A stretch of 64,000 nt of DNA, from positions 337,896-401,895 of the forward strand of contig NZ_FOTB01000003.1 in assembly GCF_900114445.1 (NCBI RefSeq), read 5' to 3'. Source of the DNA: Salinicoccus halodurans. GTDB lineage: Bacteria; Bacillota; Bacilli; Staphylococcales; Salinicoccaceae. The notes under the pieces were generated by a model. It ran no database searches, was not told the DNA's origin, and was given only the letters and a program-made list of their open reading frames with translations. The first letter of the stretch is position 1; each line of letters begins with the position of its first letter. A program made the position numbers and the translations under genes. Below, piece after piece: positions 25,601-34,470 of this stretch.

Positions 25601-27496
25601 ATGAATACCTGGTTTAACAAACATCTAAACACGCTGATGTATGCATCCGGTATACTGATCGTCATTGGTCTTATCTTCAGGACTGCCGGTAACGCAGAGA
25701 TCATGAATATCACTTTTGTGCTGGCGGCAATTGCTGCAATCGGACCGATTGCGAGTAAAGCCTGGATGGCGCTTTCCATGAAGAGTTTCAGCATAGAACT
25801 GCTGATTACAATAGCGGTCGCCGGCGCTTTGTTCATTCAGGAATATACAGAAGCGGCGATTGTGACATTCCTGTTCCTTTTTGGCGCATACCTGGAAAAA
25901 CGGACGCTCGAAAAAACGCGAAGTTCAATCCAATCGCTTGTCGATATGATGCCTGCTGCGGCAATGATCATCAGGGATGGAAGAGAGAGGGAAGTGGATG
26001 TCGATGATGTTGAGGAAGGCGATCATGTAATCGTCAGACCCGGTGGTAAAATACCGGTGGATGGAGTGATCGTAAAAGGTGAGGCCAATATCAATGAGGC
26101 GGCAATCACAGGCGAATCCACCCCCAAATCCAAAACAGGCGGAGCAGAAGTCTACAGTGGAAGCGTACTGGACAGTGGATATATTGAATTGACAGCAACG
26201 AAAGTCGGTGAGGACACGACATTCTCCAAAATCATCGAACTGGTGGAGGACGCACAGGAAAGAAAAAGCGGTACCGAAAAATTCCTGAACAGATTCGCGA
26301 ACTATTACACACCGGCAATCGTAGTGCTTGCCGTTCTGGTTTTTCTCTTAACACAAAACCTCCATCTGGCTATCACTTTCCTTGTCATTGCCTGCCCTGG
26401 AGCCCTTATCATCGGGGCGCCGGTCGCCTATGTTGCGGGTATAGGCAACGGTGCGAAGAATGGCGCTTTGATCAAAGGTGGGGAAGTAGTGGACAACTTT
26501 GCGAAAATCGACACGGTCATTTTTGACAAGACAGGAACCCTGACCGAAGGCAGTCCGACAGTTGCGGATATTCTGATTTTTGACGATACAGAAGAAGACA
26601 CTTTTCTTAAAACGATAGCGGAGATAGAAATGGTGAGCGAGCATCACCTTGGACAGACTGTCGTAAGGGAAGCCCGCAACCGGGGACTTAATATCCAAAA
26701 AAGCAATGCGGAAGCTGCGGAAGCGTTTAAAGGCAAAGGAGTGCGCGGCAGGAACCGTGGTGCAGATTATATTGTCGGCAACAAAAAGCTGATGGAAGAG
26801 CACAATATCTTTATCACCAACGATGTAAATGATATTTATATCAGTCAGCAGAAGAAAGGGTCGACAGCGATTTATGTTGCGAGAAACAAGGAAATCATCG
26901 GTATCATCTCCATCATGGACAGGATCAGACAGGATGCCGCTGACGCAATCCGGACGCTCAGGGAAAAAGGCGTGAAGAATCTTGTCATGCTGACGGGTGA
27001 CAACTACCACTCGGCGAAGAAGGTCAGCGATATCCTTGGTCTGGATGGTTTTCATGCAGAACTGATGCCCGAGGGAAAGATGCGCTATATTGAACAGGAA
27101 AAAAAGAATGGCCACAGGGTAATGATGGTCGGTGACGGCATCAATGATGCACCGGCACTGGCGCTTGCAGATGTAGGTATCGCAATGGGACATGGCGGTA
27201 CAGATATTGCAATGGAGACGGCGGATGTTGTACTGATGGGTTCCAGAATGGAACAGCTCGCCCATGGTTTCACCATCTCAAAAGCGACTTATAAGGTCAT
27301 GCTGCAGAACACCGCAATTGCACTTCTGACAGTAGCACTGCTGCTTGGAGGCGTGCTGTATGGATATATTCACTTGGCATCTGGTATGCTGATTCATGAA
27401 GTGAGTATTCTGCTCGTCATCATGAATGCCATGAGACTGATCAAATTAAAAGACAGGAAGGCAGAAGCTGTCAGACTGAAAGAAAGTATAAGTTGA
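25601..27496 (+). CDS. Heavy-metal P1B-type ATPase with CPG motif
   Basis: 631 aa. Actuator TGES at about 170-173; membrane metal motif CPG (residues 265-267, ACPGALIIGAPVA) in place of the usual CPC; phosphorylation site D309KTGT; hinge VGDGINDAPALALADVGIAMG. The HP motif that defines P1B pumps (SEHPL) reads SEHHL here (346-350), a real departure. Six helices plus a long N-terminal pair; no N-terminal HMA domain. It would export a metal ion from the cytoplasm. With an FLP-type regulator and Dps beside it, iron or zinc is more likely than copper (inference). Confidence 0.85.
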   Translation: MNTWFNKHLNTLMYASGILIVIGLIFRTAGNAEIMNITFVLAAIAAIGPIASKAWMALSMKSFSIELLITIAVAGALFIQEYTEAAIVTFLFLFGAYLEKRTLEKTRSSIQSLVDMMPAAAMIIRDGREREVDVDDVEEGDHVIVRPGGKIPVDGVIVKGEANINEAAITGESTPKSKTGGAEVYSGSVLDSGYIELTATKVGEDTTFSKIIELVEDAQERKSGTEKFLNRFANYYTPAIVVLAVLVFLLTQNLHLAITFLVIACPGALIIGAPVAYVAGIGNGAKNGALIKGGEVVDNFAKIDTVIFDKTGTLTEGSPTVADILIFDDTEEDTFLKTIAEIEMVSEHHLGQTVVREARNRGLNIQKSNAEAAEAFKGKGVRGRNRGADYIVGNKKLMEEHNIFITNDVNDIYISQQKKGSTAIYVARNKEIIGIISIMDRIRQDAADAIRTLREKGVKNLVMLTGDNYHSAKKVSDILGLDGFHAELMPEGKMRYIEQEKKNGHRVMMVGDGINDAPALALADVGIAMGHGGTDIAMETADVVLMGSRMEQLAHGFTISKATYKVMLQNTAIALLTVALLLGGVLYGYIHLASGMLIHEVSILLVIMNAMRLIKLKDRKAEAVRLKESIS

Positions 27497-27520
27497 TTAA
27501 ATTTATTTGGAGGAAGTTAG

Positions 27521-28183
27521 ATGAAGAATCAGACCGGTCAGAAACTCTGTGTAAGGAATGTTCCGATTTTCAATCATCTGAATGAAACCGAAATGAATGA
27601 GGTGTTCAATAAGGTCAATTCCAATCAGTATCGGAAAAATGAGCATCTGTATATGGCCGGAGATCCGGAAAATTCATTGTTTGTCCTGCACCGGGGGAAA
27701 ATCAGGATATACAGATTGAATGAAGAGGGGAAAGACCAGCTGATCAGAGTGCTTCAGCCAGGAGAGTTCACCGGGGAACTCTCCCTTTTCGGTGCAGATA
27801 CGCCTCACGAATCCTACGCGGAAATCCTGCAGGATTCACAGGTTTGTGAAATCAGCAAGACTGATATGTACAGTTTGATGAAAGAGTATCCGGAAATCGG
27901 CATCAAAATAGTTGAGAAGTTTTCAGAACGCCTGGAGAAAGCGGAGAAGCAGACGACAAATATTTCATTGCTGAGCAGTGAAGAGCGGGTAGTTGAATAC
28001 ATCAGAACGCATGTGGATCACGAGGATTACGTAGAATTCGATATGACAAAGAAAGATTTGGCGTCATATTTAAGCATGCAGCCTGAAACCCTGACCCGCA
28101 TATTTAAAAGACTGGAGAAGGATGGGGACATTGTAAAAATAAACAACAGAAAATACAGAGTCATCAAATATTCAATGCTTTAG
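27521..28183 (+). CDS. FLP-like Crp/Fnr family regulator
   Basis: 220 aa: cyclic-nucleotide-binding-like beta roll (YMAGDPENSLFVLHRGKIRIYRL, QPGEFTGELSLFG) and a winged helix with the recognition helix PETLTRIFKRLE. Only two cysteines, Cys10 (KLCVRNVPIF) and Cys109 (QVCEISK), 99 residues apart. Lactobacillus FLP uses Cys5 and Cys102 as a disulfide switch, so this may be a redox sensor of the same type and not an iron-sulfur FNR, which would need four Cys. It is 24 bases after the ATPase gene, same operon, and likely binds 25258-25271. Confidence 0.82.
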   Translation: MKNQTGQKLCVRNVPIFNHLNETEMNEVFNKVNSNQYRKNEHLYMAGDPENSLFVLHRGKIRIYRLNEEGKDQLIRVLQPGEFTGELSLFGADTPHESYAEILQDSQVCEISKTDMYSLMKEYPEIGIKIVEKFSERLEKAEKQTTNISLLSSEERVVEYIRTHVDHEDYVEFDMTKKDLASYLSMQPETLTRIFKRLEKDGDIVKINNRKYRVIKYSML

Positions 28184-28208
28184 ATAATTGCACCGGCATT
28201 GTGGCGGG

Positions 28209-28233
28209 GTTTATTCTCTGTGACGCAGGGTAG
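28209..28233 (+). promoter_or_regulatory. Sigma-B promoter of dps
   Basis: GTTTAT (28209-28214), 13 bases, GGGTAG (28228-28233): one mismatch in each hexamer with ideal spacing. It gives dps its own general-stress promoter 3' of the regulator gene. Confidence 0.6.
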
Positions 28234-28274
28234 ATGCATAATGTTATTCATTACATTTGGAAAGGTGATAATAA

Positions 28275-28754
28275 ATGGCTAAAGCTAAAACGGATAAGAA
28301 GGCAAATAAAAAAGATGAAGTGAAAGATTCACTCAACAAGCAGGTCGCAAACTTTACAGTACTCTGGACGAAGCTCCATAACTATCACTGGTATGTAAAA
28401 GGGCCTAATTTCTTCTCTCTGCACGAAAAATTTGAAGAACTTTATACGACTGCCGGCACTTATGTAGATGAGCTTGCTGAAAGGCTGCTGTCAATCGGCG
28501 GTGAGCCGATAGGCAGGCAGTCGGATGCAATCAAGGTGGCAAGCGTCAAAGAAGCAGAATATGATATCGATGCCAATGAGATGGTAAAACGGCTTGCCAA
28601 AGATTACGATACTGTAATCAAAGAGCTCGATAAGGGCAAAAAAGCGGCGGAAGGTGCCGGCGATGACCGGACGGCGGACATTTTCATCGGCATGATCACT
28701 GAAGTTGAAAAGAACAACTGGATGTTGAAATCATTCCTCGGCAAAGAAGTATAA
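28275..28754 (+). CDS. dps: Dps/MrgA ferritin-like DNA-protection protein
   Basis: 159 aa. Ferroxidase-site residues in KLHNYHWYVKGPNFFSLHEKFEELYTTAGTYVDELAERLLSIGG (His, His, Asp, Glu). A lysine-rich N-terminal tail (MAKAKTDKKANKKDEVK) resembles the DNA-binding tails of some Dps proteins. It stores iron and consumes peroxide. AAAGGTG precedes the start. Location after a metal pump and redox regulator makes a coherent metal/oxidative stress unit. Confidence 0.9.
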   Translation: MAKAKTDKKANKKDEVKDSLNKQVANFTVLWTKLHNYHWYVKGPNFFSLHEKFEELYTTAGTYVDELAERLLSIGGEPIGRQSDAIKVASVKEAEYDIDANEMVKRLAKDYDTVIKELDKGKKAAEGAGDDRTADIFIGMITEVEKNNWMLKSFLGKEV

Positions 28755-28765
28755 ATGTGCATATT

Positions 28766-28796
28766 AAAAAGGGGCTGGAATTCCAGCCCTTTTTTG
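28766..28796. terminator. Bidirectional terminator dps / BCCT
   Basis: GGGCTGGAATTCCAGCCC core palindrome with A tract on the left and T tract on the right. Confidence 0.85.
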
Positions 28797-28812
28797 ATGA
28801 TTAATTTTATTT

Positions 28813-30378
28813 TTAATCATTATCATTTTTTCTGATATTATACTTCCATGCTTCGTCCTGGTCCATCATTTTCTTAGCTGCATAGACCATAAGGAACTGG
28901 ATGAATATAATAGGTATACCCATAATGCCTGAAACCACTTCGAGCGGTGCAAGACCGCCAATCTGCATGAGGAGCAGAGCGAGGGCCGTAATAACGAATG
29001 CGACAAAGATTCGCAGGAATTTTGACGGTTCATTTTCACTCATGTCATTTTTGCTTGTATATACTGCGATGGTAAAGGTAGTCGAGTCGAGCGTTGTTGT
29101 CAGGAATATCATTGCAATGATGATGAAGAGTATCATCATCAAACCGGATAAAGGCAGTGTCTGCAGTATGTCCGGAATGAGTTCTACCGCTTCTTTCTCC
29201 TGAAGCATTGCCAGAACGTCCAATTCGCCGTTTAATTGCGCATTCACGCCGATGCCGCCGAGTACGCCTGTAGCGATCCATGATATGGCGGTCGGTGCGA
29301 GAAGGTATGTCAAAATCATTTCCTTGATTGTACGGCCTTTTGAGATTTTAGCGGCGAACACACTGTGAAGCATTGCCCAGGTAGCACTGTATGCCAGCCA
29401 GAATATCAAATGATCTCTGATGAATGATGCCTGGCCCGCAGCCACCGACTCAGTATAGAACGAGAATGACATGTAATTAGTGAGCAGGTGTCCGATCGTA
29501 TCTGTGAAGTAATCCATTATGAAGACGCCGGGTCCTACGATTAATATGAATAAAGCCAAGAAGGCAGCCATATAGATATTCAGGACACTGAGTTTTTTGA
29601 TTCCCTTCTCTATGCCGCGGTAGGCACTTAGAGAAAAGAGGGCAACCCAGATGATTGTCACTATCATCGTCATTGTGAATGTGACTTCCGTATTAAGCAG
29701 GCTGGCAAGATTGGTAGTTATGATAGGTGTACCCAGCCCCAGCGTGACAGCGGCTCCTGAGAGTATGCTCACCAGGAAAAGGATATCGAGGATGACACCG
29801 CCGGCGCCATCTGTGAACCTGTCACCGAATATGACGCGCGTTGCCTCGGAAATCCGCATCATCGGCCGTTTTTTAACGTGAATGATATATGCCATTGCCG
29901 GTGCGGCCATGACGAAAATGGAGAATACCTGGAAACTCCACATGTACATGGCGTAGGAATTCCCCCACAGCAGAGCTTCGGGCGATCCCGGAGTCACGCC
30001 TAAAGGCGGATTATCCGCAACTCCCGTCCATTGCACCATGCCGGTTCTCATGATCGTCGAACCCAGCCCCATGGCGATGAGCAGAGAGGCATATTCGAAT
30101 AAAGTGAACTGTGGTTTTTCCTCAGGTGAGCCAAGCACCACTTTTCCGTACTTGGAGAAGGACAGATAAAGTCCTGCAGCCAGAAGTATGGTTGCGTACC
30201 AGATGTACCCCCATCCAAATTGAGAGACAATCTGGTCAAAGATATTGTTCAGAATTTCAAGAGACTCCGATTCATATAATGCAAAAGGAATGCTGATCAA
30301 CACTATGATGATGACAGAGGGCAAGAATATTTTGTGGTCGACAGATTTCAACCCGCCACGGTCCGGTTTCTCTTCCAT
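28813..30378 (-). CDS. Divergent BCCT-family transporter
   Basis: 521 aa, 12 helices, cytoplasmic charged tails. General BCCT features are present (FAAKISKGRTIKEM after helix 8, the GLGSTIMRTGMVQW segment in the place of the glycine stretch), but the tryptophan-rich substrate box of betaine carriers is largely replaced (HLIFWLAYSATWAMLHSVF) and the glycine stretch differs. It may be a sodium- or proton-coupled carrier of a betaine or carnitine-like compound, but the substrate could well differ. GGAGGAG precedes ATG 30378. Confidence 0.75.
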   Translation of the reverse strand: MEEKPDRGGLKSVDHKIFLPSVIIIVLISIPFALYESESLEILNNIFDQIVSQFGWGYIWYATILLAAGLYLSFSKYGKVVLGSPEEKPQFTLFEYASLLIAMGLGSTIMRTGMVQWTGVADNPPLGVTPGSPEALLWGNSYAMYMWSFQVFSIFVMAAPAMAYIIHVKKRPMMRISEATRVIFGDRFTDGAGGVILDILFLVSILSGAAVTLGLGTPIITTNLASLLNTEVTFTMTMIVTIIWVALFSLSAYRGIEKGIKKLSVLNIYMAAFLALFILIVGPGVFIMDYFTDTIGHLLTNYMSFSFYTESVAAGQASFIRDHLIFWLAYSATWAMLHSVFAAKISKGRTIKEMILTYLLAPTAISWIATGVLGGIGVNAQLNGELDVLAMLQEKEAVELIPDILQTLPLSGLMMILFIIIAMIFLTTTLDSTTFTIAVYTSKNDMSENEPSKFLRIFVAFVITALALLLMQIGGLAPLEVVSGIMGIPIIFIQFLMVYAAKKMMDQDEAWKYNIRKNDND

Positions 30379-30491
30379 AATCTATTCTCCTCCTTCAACA
30401 TTGGAATATATGATTTTTAAATGTGAGATATACAGACATGTTAACATAAGATAGTGAAAAATATGACATACTCGTTTCAAAATTGTAATAG

Positions 30492-30497
30492 TATAAT
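30492..30497 (+). promoter_or_regulatory. -10 box of marR-like gene
   Basis: Perfect TATAAT; no convincing -35 hexamer at 17 bases. Confidence 0.35.
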
Positions 30498-30551
30498 TAA
30501 AATATAAATCTAGTGAAATCAACTGTGGAAATGATAAAGGAGAGGATGAAG

Positions 30552-30992
30552 ATGCCGGAGGAACTTGATAATCAGGAGCTTTCATTGAAATTATATATTG
30601 TAATGCATCATGCTTTTAATTCTTTGCAGGACCAATCCTTCAAAGATATGAAAAGCTATGGACTGAACCCTACAGAGTTTGCTGTTTTAGAACTACTTTA
30701 CAATAAAGGACCCCAGCAGATTCAGCAGATAGGTGAACGCGTATTATTATCATCGGGTTCGATCACGTATGTCGTGAACAATCTGATTGAAGAAGGGTAT
30801 GTGGTCAGAAAACAATATGAAATGGACAGAAGGATAGCCTATGTTTATCTAAAACCGAAAGGTAAAAAGCTGATGAATGAAATTTTTCCAAAACATGCAG
30901 AACAGTTGGAGAAGATCACCAATGGTCTGAATGCCGGAGAGAAGAAAAAATTGATTGAAACGTTGAAGAAACTGGGGAAAAACGTGGAATGA
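30552..30992 (+). CDS. MarR-family regulator
   Basis: 146 aa, winged helix (LNPTEFAVLELLYNKGPQQIQQIGERVLLSSGSITYVVNNLIEEGYVVRKQYEMDRRIAYVYLKPKGKKL). No Cys, so not a thiol switch of the OhrR type. Similar in style to MhqR, a sensor of quinones, and the next gene is a quinone reductase. ATG 30546 is an alternative start; AGGAG/AGAGG spacing favours 30552. Confidence 0.8.
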   Translation: MPEELDNQELSLKLYIVMHHAFNSLQDQSFKDMKSYGLNPTEFAVLELLYNKGPQQIQQIGERVLLSSGSITYVVNNLIEEGYVVRKQYEMDRRIAYVYLKPKGKKLMNEIFPKHAEQLEKITNGLNAGEKKKLIETLKKLGKNVE

Positions 30993-31051
30993 CTTGAAGC
31001 TGAGAAGGAGAAACGGTATGTTTTAGATGGATTACTGCGGGTACATGCATA

Positions 31052-31069
31052 ATGTTGTTCTAATAACAT
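31052..31069. promoter_or_regulatory. Imperfect palindrome before wrbA-like gene
   Basis: ATGTTGTT-CT-AATAACAT, 7 of 8 base pairs match, directly after a possible CATAAT -10 box at 31048-31053. A likely binding site of the MarR regulator just upstream (inference). Confidence 0.4.
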
Positions 31070-31091
31070 GATTTCATAAAGGAGAGATATG

Positions 31092-31706
31092 ATGGCAGAT
31101 TTGAATCTGGCAGTTGTATATTACAGTTCGACCGGTACAAACCATCAGATGGCGCAGTGGGCGCAGGAAGCAGGGAACGATGTCGGGGCCAATGTAAGGC
31201 TGCGTAAGGTACCTGAAACAGCGCCTATGGAAGCAATCGAATCGAACCCGGCATGGAAAGAGCATTATGATAAATCACAAAACATTGAAGAAGTGACGAC
31301 GGAAGATCTTGAATGGGCAGATGCGATTGTCTTCAGTGCGCCAACACGTTTTGGTGTGGAAGCTTCACAATTCCGCGCCTTCATCGATACAACAGGCGGG
31401 CTCTGGGCCCAGGGCAAGCTGATGAATAAAGCAGTCAGTGCGATGTCGTCTGCTCAAAATCCGCACGGTGGTCAGGAAGCGACAGTGCTTTCAATCTATA
31501 AAACAATGGCCCACTGGGGTGCAATCATTGTACCGCCGGGTTATAGCGATCCTGTACAATTCAGCTCAGGAGGTAATCCTTATGGGGTATCAGCAACTGC
31601 CACAGAAGAGGGTATCGTGGAAGATATCGAAGAAGCAGTCAAACACCAGGCGAGACGCACGGTGGAAGTTGCCAAATGGATCAAAGACGGACAGGGAAAT
31701 GGATAA
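31092..31706 (+). CDS. NAD(P)H:quinone oxidoreductase, WrbA type
   Basis: 204 aa flavodoxin-like. YYSSTGTNHQMAQWAQEAGNDVGANVRLRKV binds FMN phosphate; APTRFGVEASQFRAFIDTTGGLWAQGKLMNKAVS and GGQEATVLSIYKTMAHWGAIIVPPGY are WrbA signatures. Two-electron reduction of quinones to protect from redox cycling. GGAG at 31081-31084 with ATG 31089 or 31092. Confidence 0.88.
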   Translation: MADLNLAVVYYSSTGTNHQMAQWAQEAGNDVGANVRLRKVPETAPMEAIESNPAWKEHYDKSQNIEEVTTEDLEWADAIVFSAPTRFGVEASQFRAFIDTTGGLWAQGKLMNKAVSAMSSAQNPHGGQEATVLSIYKTMAHWGAIIVPPGYSDPVQFSSGGNPYGVSATATEEGIVEDIEEAVKHQARRTVEVAKWIKDGQGNG

Positions 31707-31731
31707 ATAATATTAAACGGATATAAAAATA

Positions 31732-31775
31732 AAAGAAGCATCCCGCCGGAGCTGACTCCGGCGGGATGCTTCTTT
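31732..31775. terminator. Strong bidirectional terminator wrbA / mntR
   Basis: 20-bp perfect stem around CTGA (31732-31751 with 31756-31775), A-rich and T-rich flanks. Confidence 0.9.
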
Positions 31776-31797
31776 GTATATGCGGGACCATTCTGGA

Positions 31798-32451
31798 TCA
31801 AAGATATTCAACGAACAGGTATTGTGCTATCGTCTGGCTGATCTGTATCTCCTTCTCCGTTGTTCCGTGATGGAGTGTTATGAGGTCGAGTGAGGCGTCT
31901 CTATCCATCACTTTTACCCGGTCTCCGATTTTAAGGTCATGATTTTCAAAATACTGGAGCAGTTTGTCTTCATCGACAATGCGGGATATGCGCACAGGCT
32001 CCCCGACTGCCGCTTCAGTCAGATGCACTGTTTTAACTTCCTGTTCCTCCATCATATCAACAGAAATGGCGCCGCCGTGCGGGCAGTATTCCGGAAAGTC
32101 GAGATATGCCTCGAGCTTGTCGGCAAGTTCTGTGCTGGTGGAGTGTTCCAGAAGCTCTGCCTCGGGATGGACTGCATTGATGTTGAAACCGAGATGTTTC
32201 ACAAGGAACACTTCCCATAGGCGATGCTTCCTTATCAGCTTTTTGGCATAGTCGGTACCTTCATGGGTCAGCTTGCTTCCTTTATAAGGCGTATAGACCA
32301 CCCATCCCGCTTTGACCAAGCTGTTCATCATTTCCGTCACGGTGGGCGGAGAGATGCTCAGACGGTTTGCTATTTCTTTGTTGGGGACCTGTTCTGTCCG
32401 GCCACCGAGTTCGAATAATATTTTTAAATAGTCTTCTTTTGTTGGACTCAT
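31798..32451 (-). CDS. mntR: MntR, DtxR-family manganese-dependent repressor
   Basis: 217 aa. Winged helix MSPTKEDYLKILFELG ... NRLSISPPTVTEMMNSLVKAGWV; metal-binding dimer domain with E/H residues (HRLWEVFLVKHLGFN, HPEAELLEHSTSTELADKLEAYLDFPEYCPHG); C-terminal SH3/FeoA-like domain (LTEAAVGEPVRISRIVDED ... GDRVKVMDRD). This three-domain build is that of staphylococcal MntR rather than the short Bacillus form. Start ATG 32451 with GGAG upstream; a GTG 9 bases earlier is possible. Lies 49 bases after the mnt transporter genes and may be co-transcribed. Confidence 0.87.
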   Translation of the reverse strand: MSPTKEDYLKILFELGGRTEQVPNKEIANRLSISPPTVTEMMNSLVKAGWVVYTPYKGSKLTHEGTDYAKKLIRKHRLWEVFLVKHLGFNINAVHPEAELLEHSTSTELADKLEAYLDFPEYCPHGGAISVDMMEEQEVKTVHLTEAAVGEPVRISRIVDEDKLLQYFENHDLKIGDRVKVMDRDASLDLITLHHGTTEKEIQISQTIAQYLFVEYL

Positions 32452-32500
32452 GGGTTTCACTCCGTTCCGAATTCTCCTGTACCATTATGATGAAAAATAT

Positions 32501-33592
32501 CTAAATCGGCAATTCATATTTGATCCGTGTGTAATGTGTATATTCTTCGCCGCGTTCTGTAAGAGTGTAGTGCCCATCCGCTTTTTCAATGTAGTCATTG
32601 ATGAGCAGGTATTCCATATGTTTGTCGAACTGCTTCCGCCCAAGATTGAAATGTGCAGTTATTTCCCGTTCCGTCAGACGTGTATGACCGCGTTCGTTCA
32701 TGAGCATCAGGATCATTGCCCGGGTAAAGCTGTGTTTTTGTTTCATGCTTCTGATTTTATTGTTCACCCAGCCGTCCGGATTGAAGATAAATACAATCAT
32801 GAAAGTGACGAGTGCGATAAATGAAGTGACTCCGGCCACAGACAGATCATATCCGAAACCGATCAGGTAACCGAGAACACTGTTGATGACTGCGAAGAGC
32901 ATAGACAGCCAGATCATTGAACTGAGACGCCTGACGAGCAGGTAGGCGGTGAGTGCAGGGGCGACGAAGAAGTTTATTACAAGGATGGAGCCGACCGCAT
33001 CAAATGCAGCAACTGCAGTGACCGAAACGAGTGTCATGAGTACATAATAGATGAATGTCGCTGAAAATCCGGCGATGAATGCAAATTTGGAATCGAAGGT
33101 GGTCAGTTTCAATTCCTTATAGAACAAAGCCACAAAACCAGCGTTTACAAGCAGTATGATCGAGAGTTGCCACAACGCATTGGGAATGCTGAAACCAAGT
33201 ACTTCTATCCTGTTGAATGGTGCAAAAATAACCTCCCCCATTAAAACGACATCCATGTCCAGATGTACATTCCCGGAGTACTTCGAAATGAGAATGATGG
33301 CGGCTGCAAACAATGCAGTGAATACGAGTCCTATGGCTGCATCCTGGCGCACCAGCTGCGTCCTGGAGACCAGTTCGATGATATAGACCGTAAGAATACC
33401 GACGATGCTTGCAGCGATGATCAGCCACGGGGAACGGATATCATTCGTTATGAAGAATGCGAGTACGATGCCCAGCAGAATCGTATGGCTGATTGCATCT
33501 GTTGTCATTGAAAGTCCGCGCAGCACGAGAAAGACACCCAGCACGCTTGTCGCCAGTGCGGTGACAACGAGGACCAGTAATACTTCTATCAA
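32501..33592 (-). CDS. Manganese ABC permease with C-terminal winged helix
   Basis: 363 aa. Residues 1 to about 275 are an eight-helix ABC-3 family permease (TDAISHTILLGIVLAF is the cytoplasmic EAA-like loop). A further 85 residues form a small winged-helix-like domain (HSFTRAMILMLMNERGHTRLTEREITAHFNLGRKQFDKHMEYLLINDYIEKADGHYTLTERGEEYTHY), as in the long MntC subunits of bacilli. The start codon is TTG, overlapping the end of the preceding gene. MntC/MntD-type. Confidence 0.85.
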   Translation of the reverse strand: MIEVLLVLVVTALATSVLGVFLVLRGLSMTTDAISHTILLGIVLAFFITNDIRSPWLIIAASIVGILTVYIIELVSRTQLVRQDAAIGLVFTALFAAAIILISKYSGNVHLDMDVVLMGEVIFAPFNRIEVLGFSIPNALWQLSIILLVNAGFVALFYKELKLTTFDSKFAFIAGFSATFIYYVLMTLVSVTAVAAFDAVGSILVINFFVAPALTAYLLVRRLSSMIWLSMLFAVINSVLGYLIGFGYDLSVAGVTSFIALVTFMIVFIFNPDGWVNNKIRSMKQKHSFTRAMILMLMNERGHTRLTEREITAHFNLGRKQFDKHMEYLLINDYIEKADGHYTLTERGEEYTHYTRIKYELPI

Positions 33593-34470
33593 GGCATATC
33601 ACCACCCATTCTTCTTTTATAGATCGACCTTCGCATTATGCCTTTCGGAGCAAGGAATAAAGAGAGTACCATCAGGGCGGATAACGTCAAAATAATTGCG
33701 GGTCCTGTGGCAATGTCCTGTCCCGCTGTACTGATGTATGTGCCCAGAAAGGCGGCAATTGAGCCCGAACATCCGGCAATCAGGAGAACGATGGAAAAGC
33801 GGCTGGACCATAATTGCCCGATGACTGCAGGTGCAATCAGTAGATTGACGATCAATATGGCCCCGACTGCTTTGAGCCCGACCGAGATGAGAAGGATGGT
33901 GACGACTAGGATGATGAAATTCATCAGGTTATTATTGATGCCGGCCGTCCGGCTGAAAACAGGATCGAATACATAGATTCTGATCTGATTGTAAAATGCC
34001 CCGAGTATGAACAGGCTGATGAATGAAGCGGTGATGATCAGATAGACATCACTTCTCAGCATATAGGCTGCCTGGCCGAATATATAGTCATTCAGCCCCT
34101 GGGTTCCTTCGAAATCCGGATTCCCCTGTACAAAACTCATCAATGCCATGCCTAGTCCGAAAAAAGAAGACAGGACAAGAGCAAGCGCGCCGTCCAGGGT
34201 GACTTTCGAATGTGATGTAATCATTTGAATGGCCAAAAAGGCGAGGATGCCGAACAGGACGGCACCGATTGCCAGCGTGTATGTCTCTTTGACGCCGATG
34301 AGCATGAAAGCCAACACGATGCCGGGAAATGTGGCATGGCCGATTGCATCACCAATCAGGCTCTGTCCTTTCATTACGCTGATTGTACCTACCATACCGC
34401 CCGCGAATGCAAGGACCATCGTGCCTACAGCAACAATCAGAAAAGTGAAGCTTGTCAGTATATCCATCAT
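33589..34470 (-). CDS. Manganese ABC permease (MntC/MntD type)
   Basis: 293 aa ABC-3 permease with about eight helices; GQSLIGDAIGHATFPGIVLAFML is the loop that contacts the ATPase. No C-terminal extension. Both ends overlap neighbours by four bases, so the four transporter genes are one transcript. Works with the other permease as a heterodimer. Confidence 0.88.
   Translation of the reverse strand: MMDILTSFTFLIVAVGTMVLAFAGGMVGTISVMKGQSLIGDAIGHATFPGIVLAFMLIGVKETYTLAIGAVLFGILAFLAIQMITSHSKVTLDGALALVLSSFFGLGMALMSFVQGNPDFEGTQGLNDYIFGQAAYMLRSDVYLIITASFISLFILGAFYNQIRIYVFDPVFSRTAGINNNLMNFIILVVTILLISVGLKAVGAILIVNLLIAPAVIGQLWSSRFSIVLLIAGCSGSIAAFLGTYISTAGQDIATGPAIILTLSALMVLSLFLAPKGIMRRSIYKRRMGGDMP

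Noticed and set aside
26348..27265. 305-codon minus-strand frame inside the P-type ATPase gene
   Set aside because: Antisense shadow of a conserved enzyme, no family match.
27521..28183. Oxygen-sensing FNR with iron-sulfur cluster
   Set aside because: Only two cysteines, far apart, so it cannot hold the four-Cys cluster.
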